From Thermoanaerobacter sp. (GTDB taxonomy: Bacteria; Bacillota; Thermoanaerobacteria; Thermoanaerobacterales; Thermoanaerobacteraceae), in contig JADBKJ010000012.1 of the NCBI GenBank assembly GCA_014896455.1, positions 50,167 through 114,166 of the forward strand: DNA of 64,000 bases. Reading direction: 5' to 3'. Positions within the stretch are counted from its first letter, which is position 1; every line of letters starts with the position of its first letter. The position numbers were made by a program, and so were the translations under genes. The notes below the pieces were generated by a model, which had not been told where the DNA came from, made no database searches, and worked only from the letters and a program-made list of their open reading frames with translations. Below, piece after piece: positions 1 through 8,316 of the stretch.

Positions 1-49
1 TGGCATTTTGTGTTAATGCTCCAGAGTTGCATTTACACACAAAATGCCA
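1..49. repeat. Long inverted repeat (hairpin) at window edge
   Basis: Thirteen-base arms (TGGCATTTTGTGT and its exact complement ACACAAAATGCCA) face each other across a loop of about 20 bases. The arm core (GCATTTTGTG) resembles the terminal stems of the GC-rich elements at 16.1, 20.1 and 52.9 kb, and a TTTGTTAACA motif and an intrinsic terminator follow at once, as they do at those elements. It may be the end or a deleted remnant of a further copy, but the window edge prevents a decision. Confidence 0.5.
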
Positions 50-73
50 CTTCTTTAGTTTGTTAACAGTCTG

Positions 74-95
74 AAGCCGAAAACCGGCTTTTTTG
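74..95 (+). terminator. Intrinsic terminator, plus strand
   Basis: The stem AAGCCG / CGGCTT is followed by six T residues on the plus strand. The minus-strand side has no T run directly after the stem, so it terminates rightward transcripts entering from before the window or from the hairpin at 1-49. It lies just past the stop codon of the gdhA remnant. Confidence 0.7.
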
Positions 96-96
96 T

Positions 97-312
97 TTAA
101 TACCATCCCTTTGCTTTCATGGCCTCTGCAAGCCTCTTTATAGAGAGCATATAAGCAGCTGTTCTCATATTGACATTATACTGACGGCTTATTTCATATA
201 CACTATTAAAAGCATCAACCATTAATTGTTCCTCTCTTTTTAAAACTTCTTCTTCTGTCCAATAAAAACCATAAAGATTTTGGACCCATTCAAAATATGA
301 AACAGTAACTCC
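97..312 (-). pseudogene. gdhA: Glutamate dehydrogenase C-terminal remnant
   Basis: Reading the minus strand from 312 to the stop at 97-99 gives 71 residues matching the end of NAD(P)-dependent glutamate dehydrogenase: [15 protein letters not shown] near the start, then NMRTAAYMLSIKRLAEAM and a terminal GW-aromatic. The reading frame runs on upstream only as KH in place of the expected N-A-G-G context, so homology stops at 312. About five sixths of the gene is missing, including catalytic and cofactor-binding regions, so the remnant cannot be a working enzyme. The break lies one base from the gcvPA start codon, which marks a rearrangement or assembly junction. Confidence 0.85.
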
Positions 313-1656
313 ATGTTTCCTTACCTTCCTGCCTCCTCCAATGACGAAAAAGAAATGCTAAAAACGATAGGAAAAAATTCTATAGAAGAACTGTTTGAAA
401 ATATACCTCAAGAAGTTCGCTTAAAAAGGCCTTTAAATTTGGGTAAGCCCATGTCAGAAATAGAGCTTACAGCTCACATAAAGAAATACGCTAAAGAAAA
501 TAAAAACCTTGAAGAGCTGACAAGTTTTTTAGGCGCTGGAGTATATGACCATTACATTCCTTCTGTGGTAAAGCACATAATATCTCGTTCTGAATTCTAC
601 ACGGCCTACACTCCTTACCAGCCAGAAATAAGCCAAGGAACACTACAAGCTATCTTTGAGTACCAGACAATGATTACAAACCTTACAGGAATGGAAGTCA
701 CAAACGCTTCAATGTACGACGGAGCAACAGCCTGCGCAGAAGCTGCAATTATGGCTTGTGAAAATACAAAAAGGAAGTCTATAATAGTTTCAAAAACTGT
801 AAATCCAGAAACGCGAAAAGTTTTAAAGACTTATATGCATTTTAGAGATATCCAAGTAATTGAAATAGACGATAATGAAGGAGTAACAGATTTAGAAAAA
901 TTAAAAGCGGAAATTGGGACTAACACTGCGGCAGTAATTGTACAGTATCCTAATTTCATGGGAATCATCGAAGACCTGCAAGAAATTGAGAAAATAACCC
1001 ATGGAAATAAAGCAATGCTCATTACTTACGTACATCCAATACCTCTCGGCATACTTAAATCGCCAGGAGAAATTGGCGCAGATATAGCTGTAGGAGATGG
1101 TCAGTCTCTTGGCAATGGATTAAATTTTGGTGGCCCTTATTTTGGTTTTTTAGCTACAACACAAAAGCTTGTGCGGAAAATGCCAGGAAGAATAGTAGGC
1201 CAGACAAAAGACGTAGATGGTAGACGTGCTTTTGTGCTTACTTTGCAAGCAAGAGAGCAACACATAAGAAGGGAAAAAGCCACTTCGAATATATGCTCAA
1301 ACCACTCATTAAATGCTTTGACTGCTGCAGTGTATCTAGCAACTATGGGCAAAAAAGGTATAAAAGAAGTAGCTTATCAGTGCACTCAAAAGGCTCATTA
1401 CGCTTTTTCAATGCTTACCGCATCAGGAAAATATAAACCTGCTTTTAACAAGCCTTTCTTTATGGAATTTGCATTAAAGACTGATGTAGATATAGACTTA
1501 ATTAACAAAAAACTTTTAGAAAAGGGCATATTAGGCGGATACAACCTCCACAGAGATTACGACAAATACAAAAATACAATGTTGCTAGCCTTTACAGAAA
1601 AAAGGACAAAAGAAGAAATTGATGAGTTAAAAGCTCTGCTGGAGGTGATAGAATGA
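313..1656 (+). CDS. gcvPA: Glycine dehydrogenase (decarboxylating) subunit 1
   Basis: N-terminal half of the two-subunit P-protein of the glycine cleavage system (447 aa, normal length for the family). With subunit 2 it decarboxylates glycine and passes the aminomethyl group to lipoyl-GcvH in the cytoplasm. The N-terminus ([16 protein letters not shown]) and internal blocks such as [20 protein letters not shown] are typical, so the ATG at 313 is probably authentic. No Shine-Dalgarno sequence precedes it, because the upstream DNA is the gdhA remnant joined right before the start. The usual gcvT and gcvH genes are not upstream here. It overlaps gcvPB by 4 bases (ATGA). Identity is firm; whether it is expressed is doubtful unless the junction is an assembly error. 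Confidence 0.95.
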   Translation: MFPYLPASSNDEKEMLKTIGKNSIEELFENIPQEVRLKRPLNLGKPMSEIELTAHIKKYAKENKNLEELTSFLGAGVYDHYIPSVVKHIISRSEFYTAYTPYQPEISQGTLQAIFEYQTMITNLTGMEVTNASMYDGATACAEAAIMACENTKRKSIIVSKTVNPETRKVLKTYMHFRDIQVIEIDDNEGVTDLEKLKAEIGTNTAAVIVQYPNFMGIIEDLQEIEKITHGNKAMLITYVHPIPLGILKSPGEIGADIAVGDGQSLGNGLNFGGPYFGFLATTQKLVRKMPGRIVGQTKDVDGRRAFVLTLQAREQHIRREKATSNICSNHSLNALTAAVYLATMGKKGIKEVAYQCTQKAHYAFSMLTASGKYKPAFNKPFFMEFALKTDVDIDLINKKLLEKGILGGYNLHRDYDKYKNTMLLAFTEKRTKEEIDELKALLEVIE

Positions 1657-3107
1657 AAGAGTACAATAAATTGATATTTGAATTGTCAAAGGGAGGAAGA
1701 AAAGCTTACACTCTCCCTAGGTTGGATGTAGAAGAAAAACCTTTAGAAGACATACTTCCGCAACAAATGATGAGAAAAGAAGAAATAGAGCTTCCCGAAA
1801 TAAGTGAAGTAGACATAGTAAGACATTACACCCTTTTGTCAAATAAAAACTACGGCGTCGATACGGGTTTTTATCCATTAGGTTCTTGTACTATGAAGTA
1901 CAATCCTAAAATAAATGAAGACATGGCATCTCTTGTCGGTTTTACAGCTCTACATCCCTACCAACCAGTAGAAACTGTGCAAGGCGCTTTGAAACTCATG
2001 TATGAATTAGAAAATATGCTCTCTGAAATAACTGGAATGGACAAATTTTCATTACAGCCTGCTGCAGGTGCCCACGGAGAATTGACAGGACTCATGATAA
2101 TTAAGGCCTATCACGAGCACAGAAATGACAAAAAACGCAAAAAAATAATCGTGCCAGACTCTGCTCATGGTACTAACCCCGCTAGTGCATCAGTTGCAGG
2201 TTTTGACGTAATTGAAATTAAATCCAACAAAGAAGGAGCTATAGATTTAGAAGCCTTAAAGGCTGTTTTAAATGATGAAGTAGCAGGACTTATGCTGACA
2301 AACCCAAGTACTTTGGGGCTTTTTGAAGAGAACATAGTAGAAATCGCAAGACTAGTACACGAAGCAGGAGGTCTTCTATACTACGATGGTGCAAATCTAA
2401 ATGCTATAATGGGAATTACACGCCCTGGAGACATGGGATTTGACGTTGTGCATCTAAATCTTCACAAGACCTTCTCTACACCTCATGGCGGTGGTGGCCC
2501 GGGTTCTGGACCTGTAGGTGTCAAAAAAGAGCTTGCCGACTTTTTGCCAGTGCCTGTAATAGAATTTAAAGACGGCATATATAGCTTAAACTATGATAGG
2601 CCGCTTTCTATTGGAAAAGTGAGAAGCTTTTATGGCAACTTCAATGTGCTTATAAAGGCTTATTCCTACATTTTAACTATGGGAGCTGAAGGACTTAAGA
2701 GAGCCAGCGAAGTAGCAGTTTTAAATGCTAATTATCTTAAAGAAAAACTCAAAAATCACTACAAAGTCGCTGTTGACAAAGTATGCATGCATGAATTTGT
2801 TTTAGCTGGCCTTTTAGAAAAAGCCAATGATATCACAACATTAGATGTAGCTAAAAGACTTATAGACTACGGTTTCCATCCGCCTACAATATATTTCCCA
2901 TTAATTGTTGATAGCGCTATAATGGTAGAGCCTACTGAAACAGAAAGTAAAGAAACATTAGACGCTTTCATTGAAGCAATGATTAAAATAGCAGAGGAAG
3001 CAAAAGAAAATCCGCAACTTTTAAAAGAAGCTCCGCACAACACGCCTGTAAGAAGGGTTGATGAGGTACTGGCTGCAAGAAATCCTGTTTTAAAGTGGAG
3101 CAAATAG
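1653..3107 (+). CDS. gcvPB: Glycine dehydrogenase (decarboxylating) subunit 2
   Basis: C-terminal half of the PLP-dependent P-protein (484 aa, full length). The PLP lysine lies in the segment [18 protein letters not shown] (about residues 268-285), followed by the glycine-rich loop GSGPVGVK. Other family marks are [13 protein letters not shown] near the N-terminus and [11 protein letters not shown] near residue 170. A strong site (GGAGGTGATAG) precedes its ATG and the start overlaps gcvPA, so the two are translationally coupled as the PA/PB pair requires. A shared bidirectional terminator follows. Confidence 0.97.
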   Translation: MKEYNKLIFELSKGGRKAYTLPRLDVEEKPLEDILPQQMMRKEEIELPEISEVDIVRHYTLLSNKNYGVDTGFYPLGSCTMKYNPKINEDMASLVGFTALHPYQPVETVQGALKLMYELENMLSEITGMDKFSLQPAAGAHGELTGLMIIKAYHEHRNDKKRKKIIVPDSAHGTNPASASVAGFDVIEIKSNKEGAIDLEALKAVLNDEVAGLMLTNPSTLGLFEENIVEIARLVHEAGGLLYYDGANLNAIMGITRPGDMGFDVVHLNLHKTFSTPHGGGGPGSGPVGVKKELADFLPVPVIEFKDGIYSLNYDRPLSIGKVRSFYGNFNVLIKAYSYILTMGAEGLKRASEVAVLNANYLKEKLKNHYKVAVDKVCMHEFVLAGLLEKANDITTLDVAKRLIDYGFHPPTIYFPLIVDSAIMVEPTETESKETLDAFIEAMIKIAEEAKENPQLLKEAPHNTPVRRVDEVLAARNPVLKWSK

Positions 3108-3140
3108 AGAGGAGCCCATTGAAAAAGCGATGGATAAAAA

Positions 3141-3165
3141 AAAGACGGGACATACCCGTCTTTTT
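3141..3165. terminator. Bidirectional terminator between gcvPB and xylH
   Basis: The stem AAAGACGGG / CCCGTCTTT has a 5-base loop, with A runs before and T runs after it, so it can terminate transcripts from both converging genes. It occupies almost the whole gap between the two stop codons. Confidence 0.9.
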
Positions 3166-4356
3166 TTATCTTCCCTTGCTGCGAGTTGCAACATCAAATA
3201 TAACAGCACTGGCCAAAACTATGCCGAGAATTATATACTGTAAAGAAATGTCAATACCCAAAAGGTTCATTCCATTAGTTAAGGTGGTCATAACAAAAGC
3301 ACCTACTAACGAGTTAACAACCTTGCCAACTCCTCCCGCAGCCGACACACCTCCTATATATGCACCGGCAATGGCATACATCTCAAAAAGTGTTCCTGCA
3401 GTAGTCGTGGCTGATTGTAGACGTGAAGCAAACAATATTCCTGATAATCCTGAAAGAAAACCCATAGATGCAAAAACTATAAGGGTAATTTTTGTTACAT
3501 TAACACCACTTAAGGCAGCTGCTTCAGGATTTCCACCTACTGCATAAATATGTCTTCCTAAAACAGTACGATTGGTAATAAAGCTGTAAATAAAAGTTAC
3601 AATAAGCACAATCACAAAAGTCCATGAGATTCCTCTATAAGCAGCTAATGTAAAAGTAAGGTAAAGCAGCAGTGCTACAATAAACGCTGTCTTGATTATA
3701 AAAATATCCCATGGAAGCACATCAAATCCTCTTTTAATTTGCTTCCTTCTATTTTTAAGCGAAAAATAAATTATCAAAATTACGCCTACCACTCCTATTA
3801 GTAACGTCAATTTATGATACCCTGGGAGAAAGTTTTGGGAAAATGGCAGGTCAGGAATAAACCCATTTCCTATAGCATTAAAGCTTTTATTGGAAATAAT
3901 AATGGTACCCGGACCTCTGGTAGCCAATAAAAGAGCTCCGCGATATGCTAGCCAGCCGGCCAAAGTTGCCACAAATGCTGGGATTCTTAAATAAGCAACT
4001 AGAGAGCCATTAAGCAATCCTGCCAATGTCCCCAAGATTAAAACTATTATAATAGCTGTTAAAGCGGAAAAGTGGTGAAATTCCATTAATATAGCTGCAA
4101 TTGCACCCAAAAAACCTGACAAAAATCCTACTGAAAGGTCAATATGTCGTATGACAATAATTAAAGTTTCTCCAATTGCAAGAACAGCTATATATCCCGT
4201 CTGGTCCACAAGATTACTAATATTTACAGGTGATAAAAAATCGCCGCCAGATAGGGCCGCAAAAACAGCCATTATTGCAAGAAGTGCTATAAACATAGCA
4301 TAGTCTCTTACATGCTCTTTCAAAAATGACTTTAAATGCTGAATAAATTCCTTCAA
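3166..4356 (-). CDS. xylH: Sugar (probably xylose) ABC transporter permease
   Basis: Membrane permease of the ribose/xylose (BPD_transp_2) family, 396 aa with about ten hydrophobic helices. Near residue 55 it has the family block IGETLIIVIRHIDLSVG, and near residue 280 the EAA-like cytoplasmic stretch GGNPEAAALSGVNV. It is the third gene of xylF-xylG-xylH, 14 bases after xylG, and ends at a bidirectional terminator. The length (XylH is near 390, RbsC near 320) and a XylF-type binding protein favour xylose; other pentoses or glucose cannot be excluded from sequence alone. Confidence 0.88.
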   Translation of the reverse strand: MKEFIQHLKSFLKEHVRDYAMFIALLAIMAVFAALSGGDFLSPVNISNLVDQTGYIAVLAIGETLIIVIRHIDLSVGFLSGFLGAIAAILMEFHHFSALTAIIIVLILGTLAGLLNGSLVAYLRIPAFVATLAGWLAYRGALLLATRGPGTIIISNKSFNAIGNGFIPDLPFSQNFLPGYHKLTLLIGVVGVILIIYFSLKNRRKQIKRGFDVLPWDIFIIKTAFIVALLLYLTFTLAAYRGISWTFVIVLIVTFIYSFITNRTVLGRHIYAVGGNPEAAALSGVNVTKITLIVFASMGFLSGLSGILFASRLQSATTTAGTLFEMYAIAGAYIGGVSAAGGVGKVVNSLVGAFVMTTLTNGMNLLGIDISLQYIILGIVLASAVIFDVATRSKGR

Positions 4357-4370
4357 GCCTCTTACCTCCT

Positions 4371-5894
4371 TCAGCTTACAGCGTAAGCCATCACATTTTC
4401 CTGATTTGCTTCTTCTGCTTTTAATTCACCTGTAATCCTTCCCTTGCTCATAACATAAATTCTGTCACTCATACCCAGTATCTCTGGTAGCTCAGAAGAT
4501 ATAAGCAATATAGCTTTCCCTTCACTCGCTAATTGCCTCATCAGCATGTATATTTCATATTTTGCCCCAACATCAATACCTCTCGTAGGTTCATCTAAGA
4601 TAATAATTTCAGGTTCAGTAAAAAGCGCTTTTGCCACCAAAACCTTCTGTTGATTTCCTCCGCTCAAAGTGGACACTTTAACTTCTACATTCCGCGCTTT
4701 AATGTTGAGCTTCCTCTGAAAATCTTGAGCTACGGCAATTTCCTCTGTTTCGTCTACTACCAAACCTTTTGCCAAAGCTTTAAGGTTAGAGAGGGTTACA
4801 TTTTCCCTTATTGTGTTAATGAGAATTAACCCCTTTTCTTTGCGATCTTCCGTTAAATAAAGCATTCCGTGTTTAATCGCATCTCCTGGCTTTTTAAAGT
4901 GTACTTTTTTACCCCGCAAAATTATTTCTCCTCTTATCAAATATCTATAAGGGTTGCCAAAAAGGCTAAGGCCAAGTTCTGTGCGCCCTGCGCCGACCAA
5001 GCCAAATAAACCGACTATCTCACCTTTTTTTATGTTAAGATTGACATCCTTGACCAAATAGCGACCTGTTTTATGGTCAATAGCACTCCAATTTTTAACC
5101 TCCAATGCTACCTCTTCAGAAGGTTTTGTCTCTTGGGGAGGATAGAGATTTGTTATCTCCCTCCCCACCATATAGTTTATAATCTTTTTCTCATCAACTT
5201 CCTCTGACTTACAGTCAAAGTACGCCACTGTCCGTCCATCCCGCAAAACCGTTATAGAATCTGCAACCTGAAGCACTTCTTTCAACCTGTGACTGATAAG
5301 TATTATTGTCACTCCTTGCTGTTTCAATTCCTTGAGGAGCAGAAGAAGGTTTTCACTTTCAGCCTCACTTAATGCCGACGTAGGCTCGTCTAAAATTAAC
5401 ACCTTAGGATTTTTTGAAAGTGCTTTCGCTATTTCGACAAGTTGCTGCATGCTCACACTTAGGTCTTTTGCCTTTGATGTTGGGTTAATATTTTCACCTT
5501 TAACTTTTGATAAAAGCTCTCGCGCTCTTTGTATTTCCTCAAAAACGTCTATTACATTTCCTTTTTTAATTTCATTTCCTAGAAAAATATTTTCATACAC
5601 TGTCATCTCGGGCACTAAGGAAAGGTCTTGATGAATAATCGAAATCCCGGCTTTTTCGCTGTCTTTTATACCGAAAAATTTCACAGGGTAACCCTCAAGT
5701 CTTATTTCCCCTTCATATTCATCATAGGGGTATACCCCGCTTAAAATTTTCATCAAAGTACTTTTACCAGCACCATTCTCTCCAACCAAACAGTGTATTT
5801 CATTAGGTTGCACCTTGAAATTCACATCGAATAACACCTGTACACCCGAGAAGCTTTTACTTACGTTTACAAGCTCTATAAGCGGGGTACCCAT
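4371..5894 (-). CDS. xylG: Sugar (probably xylose) ABC transporter ATP-binding protein
   Basis: Double-ATPase protein of the XylG/RbsA/MglA type (507 aa). The N-terminal domain has Walker A GENGAGKSTLMKIL and LSVSMQQLVEIAKAL in place of the canonical LSGGQ signature, followed by Walker B ILDEPTSAL. The C-terminal domain has a degenerate P-loop (GLVGAGRTEL) and a good signature LSGGNQQKVLVAKAL with IILDEPTRGID. One active and one degenerate site are normal for carbohydrate uptake type 2 importers. It lies between xylF (18-base gap) and xylH. Confidence 0.9.
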   Translation of the reverse strand: MGTPLIELVNVSKSFSGVQVLFDVNFKVQPNEIHCLVGENGAGKSTLMKILSGVYPYDEYEGEIRLEGYPVKFFGIKDSEKAGISIIHQDLSLVPEMTVYENIFLGNEIKKGNVIDVFEEIQRARELLSKVKGENINPTSKAKDLSVSMQQLVEIAKALSKNPKVLILDEPTSALSEAESENLLLLLKELKQQGVTIILISHRLKEVLQVADSITVLRDGRTVAYFDCKSEEVDEKKIINYMVGREITNLYPPQETKPSEEVALEVKNWSAIDHKTGRYLVKDVNLNIKKGEIVGLFGLVGAGRTELGLSLFGNPYRYLIRGEIILRGKKVHFKKPGDAIKHGMLYLTEDRKEKGLILINTIRENVTLSNLKALAKGLVVDETEEIAVAQDFQRKLNIKARNVEVKVSTLSGGNQQKVLVAKALFTEPEIIILDEPTRGIDVGAKYEIYMLMRQLASEGKAILLISSELPEILGMSDRIYVMSKGRITGELKAEEANQENVMAYAVS

Positions 5895-5912
5895 TTCTTT
5901 ACACCTCCAACA

Positions 5913-7058
5913 TTATTTAGGCCAAGTAAAATCGCTTTCTTGGTAATATCCAGAATCTATTAGAACTTGTTTTACATTATTCTTATCCACTACTTGTACA
6001 GGAGATGGTTTAGAAGGAACATCTTTTACACCATTATTATAAGTTTTTGTAGCTTCAGGCGTTTTTCCGTCCAAATATGTCAAAGCAGCATTTATTGCAT
6101 CCTTAACAAGAACCCTAACATCTTTAAAGACAGTCATGGATTGTTTGCCATCAATAATGTATTGAATAGATGGTTTTTCAGCATCTTGTCCAGTAATTAC
6201 ATAACTTTTAATGTCCGGATCTGCTTTAAAAGTATCTGCTATTGACCTTGCGGTACCGTCATTAGGAGCAAGTATAAATACATTACCCTTTAAATCTTTT
6301 GTTGCCTTAGCAAGGTTTGCCTGAGCAAGGTTTTTAGCAGTATTAAAATCCCAGTTTGTAGTAATTTGTCCTATAATACTTGCCATTTCATCACGAGTTA
6401 AGTCTTTTTTATCTTTTAATGCAACTGCTTTGTCAGAATTTGCAATTACAAAAGTACCATCAGCAATCTTTGGCTGTAAAACTTCCCATGCTCCTTGGAA
6501 GAATAAGAAAGAGTTGTTATCAGATAAAGCACCAGCGTAGAGATATAGAGGATTGCCTTTACCTGTTGCATGATCAACTAAATATTGACCTTGTTCTTTA
6601 CCTACCTGTACACTATCAAAAGTGACATAATAATCTACTGCATCTGTGTTAAGTATTAACCTGTCATAAGATATAACCTTTACACCTGCTTTTTTAGCTG
6701 CCTCTGCAGAAGCTGCTGCCGCATTTGCATCATGAGGGCACAAAATAAGTACTTTTATACCTTTACTTAGCAAAGTTTCTACATTAGCTTTTTCTTTAGC
6801 AGGGTCACCTTGGCTGAAAAGAATTTCAGCAGAATAAGGGGTATTCTTTAATGCATCCTGAAAGCGTGTCTCATCTTGAATCCATCTGGGTTCATCTTTT
6901 GTCGGTAATACAATACCAACGGCCAATTGTTTTTTCTCAGAAGTTTGCTCTGAGGAATTAGAAGTTTGTTTTGAGGAAGAAGAACAACCACCAAGAAAAG
7001 CAGATACTAACAATAGTAATGCTATTACTACTACTATAAGTTTGCGCTTGTTACTCAT
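5913..7058 (-). CDS. xylF: Xylose-type sugar-binding lipoprotein
   Basis: Substrate-binding protein of a XylFGH importer (381 aa). The N-terminus is a lipoprotein signal (basic MSNKRK, hydrophobic run, lipobox LGGC, then a Ser/Thr-rich linker), so the mature protein is tethered outside the membrane. The periplasmic-binding-protein type 1 fold is shown by the opening strand VGIVLPTKDEPRWIQDE and by GAGALSDN-like and VITGQDAEKPSI segments. It heads a three-gene operon separated from the upstream sensor genes by a terminator, so it should have its own promoter. It is paralogous to the anchored protein at 7.2-8.3 kb. Confidence 0.9.
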   Translation of the reverse strand: MSNKRKLIVVVIALLLLVSAFLGGCSSSSKQTSNSSEQTSEKKQLAVGIVLPTKDEPRWIQDETRFQDALKNTPYSAEILFSQGDPAKEKANVETLLSKGIKVLILCPHDANAAAASAEAAKKAGVKVISYDRLILNTDAVDYYVTFDSVQVGKEQGQYLVDHATGKGNPLYLYAGALSDNNSFLFFQGAWEVLQPKIADGTFVIANSDKAVALKDKKDLTRDEMASIIGQITTNWDFNTAKNLAQANLAKATKDLKGNVFILAPNDGTARSIADTFKADPDIKSYVITGQDAEKPSIQYIIDGKQSMTVFKDVRVLVKDAINAALTYLDGKTPEATKTYNNGVKDVPSKPSPVQVVDKNNVKQVLIDSGYYQESDFTWPK

Positions 7059-7206
7059 TGTACATTACCTCTCTTTTCTAAAATTTTATTTTAATAATTA
7101 ATTAATTCTACCTCCCCCCTCAAATTGCCTCTGGATCTTTTTTTGTTATCCTTTACTTTTTTGGCAACTTAAATTTTTTAACTCACTTATCTGTAATTTT
7201 TTAAGA
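7059..7206 (-). promoter_or_regulatory. xylF upstream control region
   Basis: This 148-base gap contains the xylF ribosome binding site (AGAGAGGT). On the minus strand it also has two direct copies of TTAAAAAATT whose starts are 23 bases apart, as expected for an AraC/YesN-type regulator binding two helical turns apart, and a G-rich tract (GGGGGGAGG) about 60 bases before xylF. I did not find a clear -35/-10 pair, which fits a promoter that needs an activator. The assignment to the neighbouring YesN-like regulator is inference. Confidence 0.35.
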
Positions 7207-7231
7207 CAAAAAAATACAGGCTTAAAGCCTG
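7207..7231 (-). terminator. Terminator after the sugar sensor operon
   Basis: On the minus strand the stem CAGGC / GCCTG is followed by seven consecutive T residues. It lies directly after the stop of the anchored XylF-like gene and separates the sensor operon from xylFGH. Confidence 0.8.
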
Positions 7232-7236
7232 AATAA

Positions 7237-8316
7237 TCATTTAACAACATTTCTGTATACCTCATCGCGATTGTGAAAACCGTCTTTTATTACAGTATCA
7301 TCTATATTAGTCTTATCAACAGCAATTGGTTCAAGAACATAATAAGGAACATAATATTTCCCATCATATATGGTATTTTTAACGTTTAATTTTTCTCCTC
7401 TCGCAAGTTTCATAGCAATTTTTGCGGTGGCTTCTGCCAATTTGTCAATAGGTTTGTACACTGTCATAGCCTGAGTTCCTTCCACTATCCTTTGACATGC
7501 AGCAAGGTCAGCATCCTGAGCTGCAACCAATACTTTTCCCGCCATTCTGTGCTCCGATAAAGCCTCTATAATTCCTCCCGCTAAAGCATCATCCCCTGCT
7601 ATTACGGCATCAATTTTCACGCCCTTCTGCAGCAGTTCATCAGTAGAATTAAAAGCATATTCTGTCATCCAATTAGGTGCCCAGTCTTCTTTTACAATTT
7701 TTATGTCTCCACTTTCAATTCTGGGCTTTAGAACACTGTCATATCCTTCCTTTATCATTTTTGTGTTGTTATCCGTCGTAGCACCGTTTATTATGAGATA
7801 ATTTCCTCTTGGCACTCTTTTCACTAAATATTCCGCCATTAGTTTTCCAACTTTTACGTTGTCAAAGGATATATAAAGGTCTACATTTGATTTTGTAACA
7901 AGCCTGTCATAGGATATCACTTTTACTCCTTCTTTTTGTGCCAATGATACCGCATAAGAGGCTTTTTCAAGGTCATTTGGAACAATGATAAGTACGTCAA
8001 TTTTTTGGTCCAAAAGGTATTTCACCTGTTTTAATTGGTCTTGGTCATCATTATTAGCATTTTGCACTAAAACCTCTGCCCCCAATTGCCGTAATTTTGC
8101 CATTACTATATCTCTATCTTTAATCCATCTTTCTTCTTTTAAGGTGCCAAGAGAAAAACCAATTTTAATTTTATGCACTTTTTTATCTAAGTTAGAGTTT
8201 ACATTCTTTACCTCTCTATACGCTACTACATGCTTAACAGTCAAAAAAACTAAAACACCAAAAATAATCATAAGGACAATTGCTACTATCACTTTGATTA
8301 CATATTTACTCTCCAC
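7237..8316 (-). CDS. Membrane-anchored XylF-like sugar sensor (XylFII type)
   Basis: About 359 aa. Instead of a cleavable lipoprotein signal it has one uncleaved hydrophobic helix (residues about 8-28) and then a full type 1 periplasmic sugar-binding domain (KIGFSLGTLKEERWIKDRD, VISYDRLV, VAAQDADLAAC) close to XylF. It sits directly after a LytS/YesN two-component pair, like XylFII of the clostridial XylFII-LytS/YesN xylose system, where the binding protein signals to the kinase rather than feeding the transporter. I chose GTG at 8316 because GGGGG lies 8 bases upstream; a GTG at 8325 would have no spacing. It overlaps the regulator gene. Confidence 0.8.
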   Translation of the reverse strand: MESKYVIKVIVAIVLMIIFGVLVFLTVKHVVAYREVKNVNSNLDKKVHKIKIGFSLGTLKEERWIKDRDIVMAKLRQLGAEVLVQNANNDDQDQLKQVKYLLDQKIDVLIIVPNDLEKASYAVSLAQKEGVKVISYDRLVTKSNVDLYISFDNVKVGKLMAEYLVKRVPRGNYLIINGATTDNNTKMIKEGYDSVLKPRIESGDIKIVKEDWAPNWMTEYAFNSTDELLQKGVKIDAVIAGDDALAGGIIEALSEHRMAGKVLVAAQDADLAACQRIVEGTQAMTVYKPIDKLAEATAKIAMKLARGEKLNVKNTIYDGKYYVPYYVLEPIAVDKTNIDDTVIKDGFHNRDEVYRNVVK

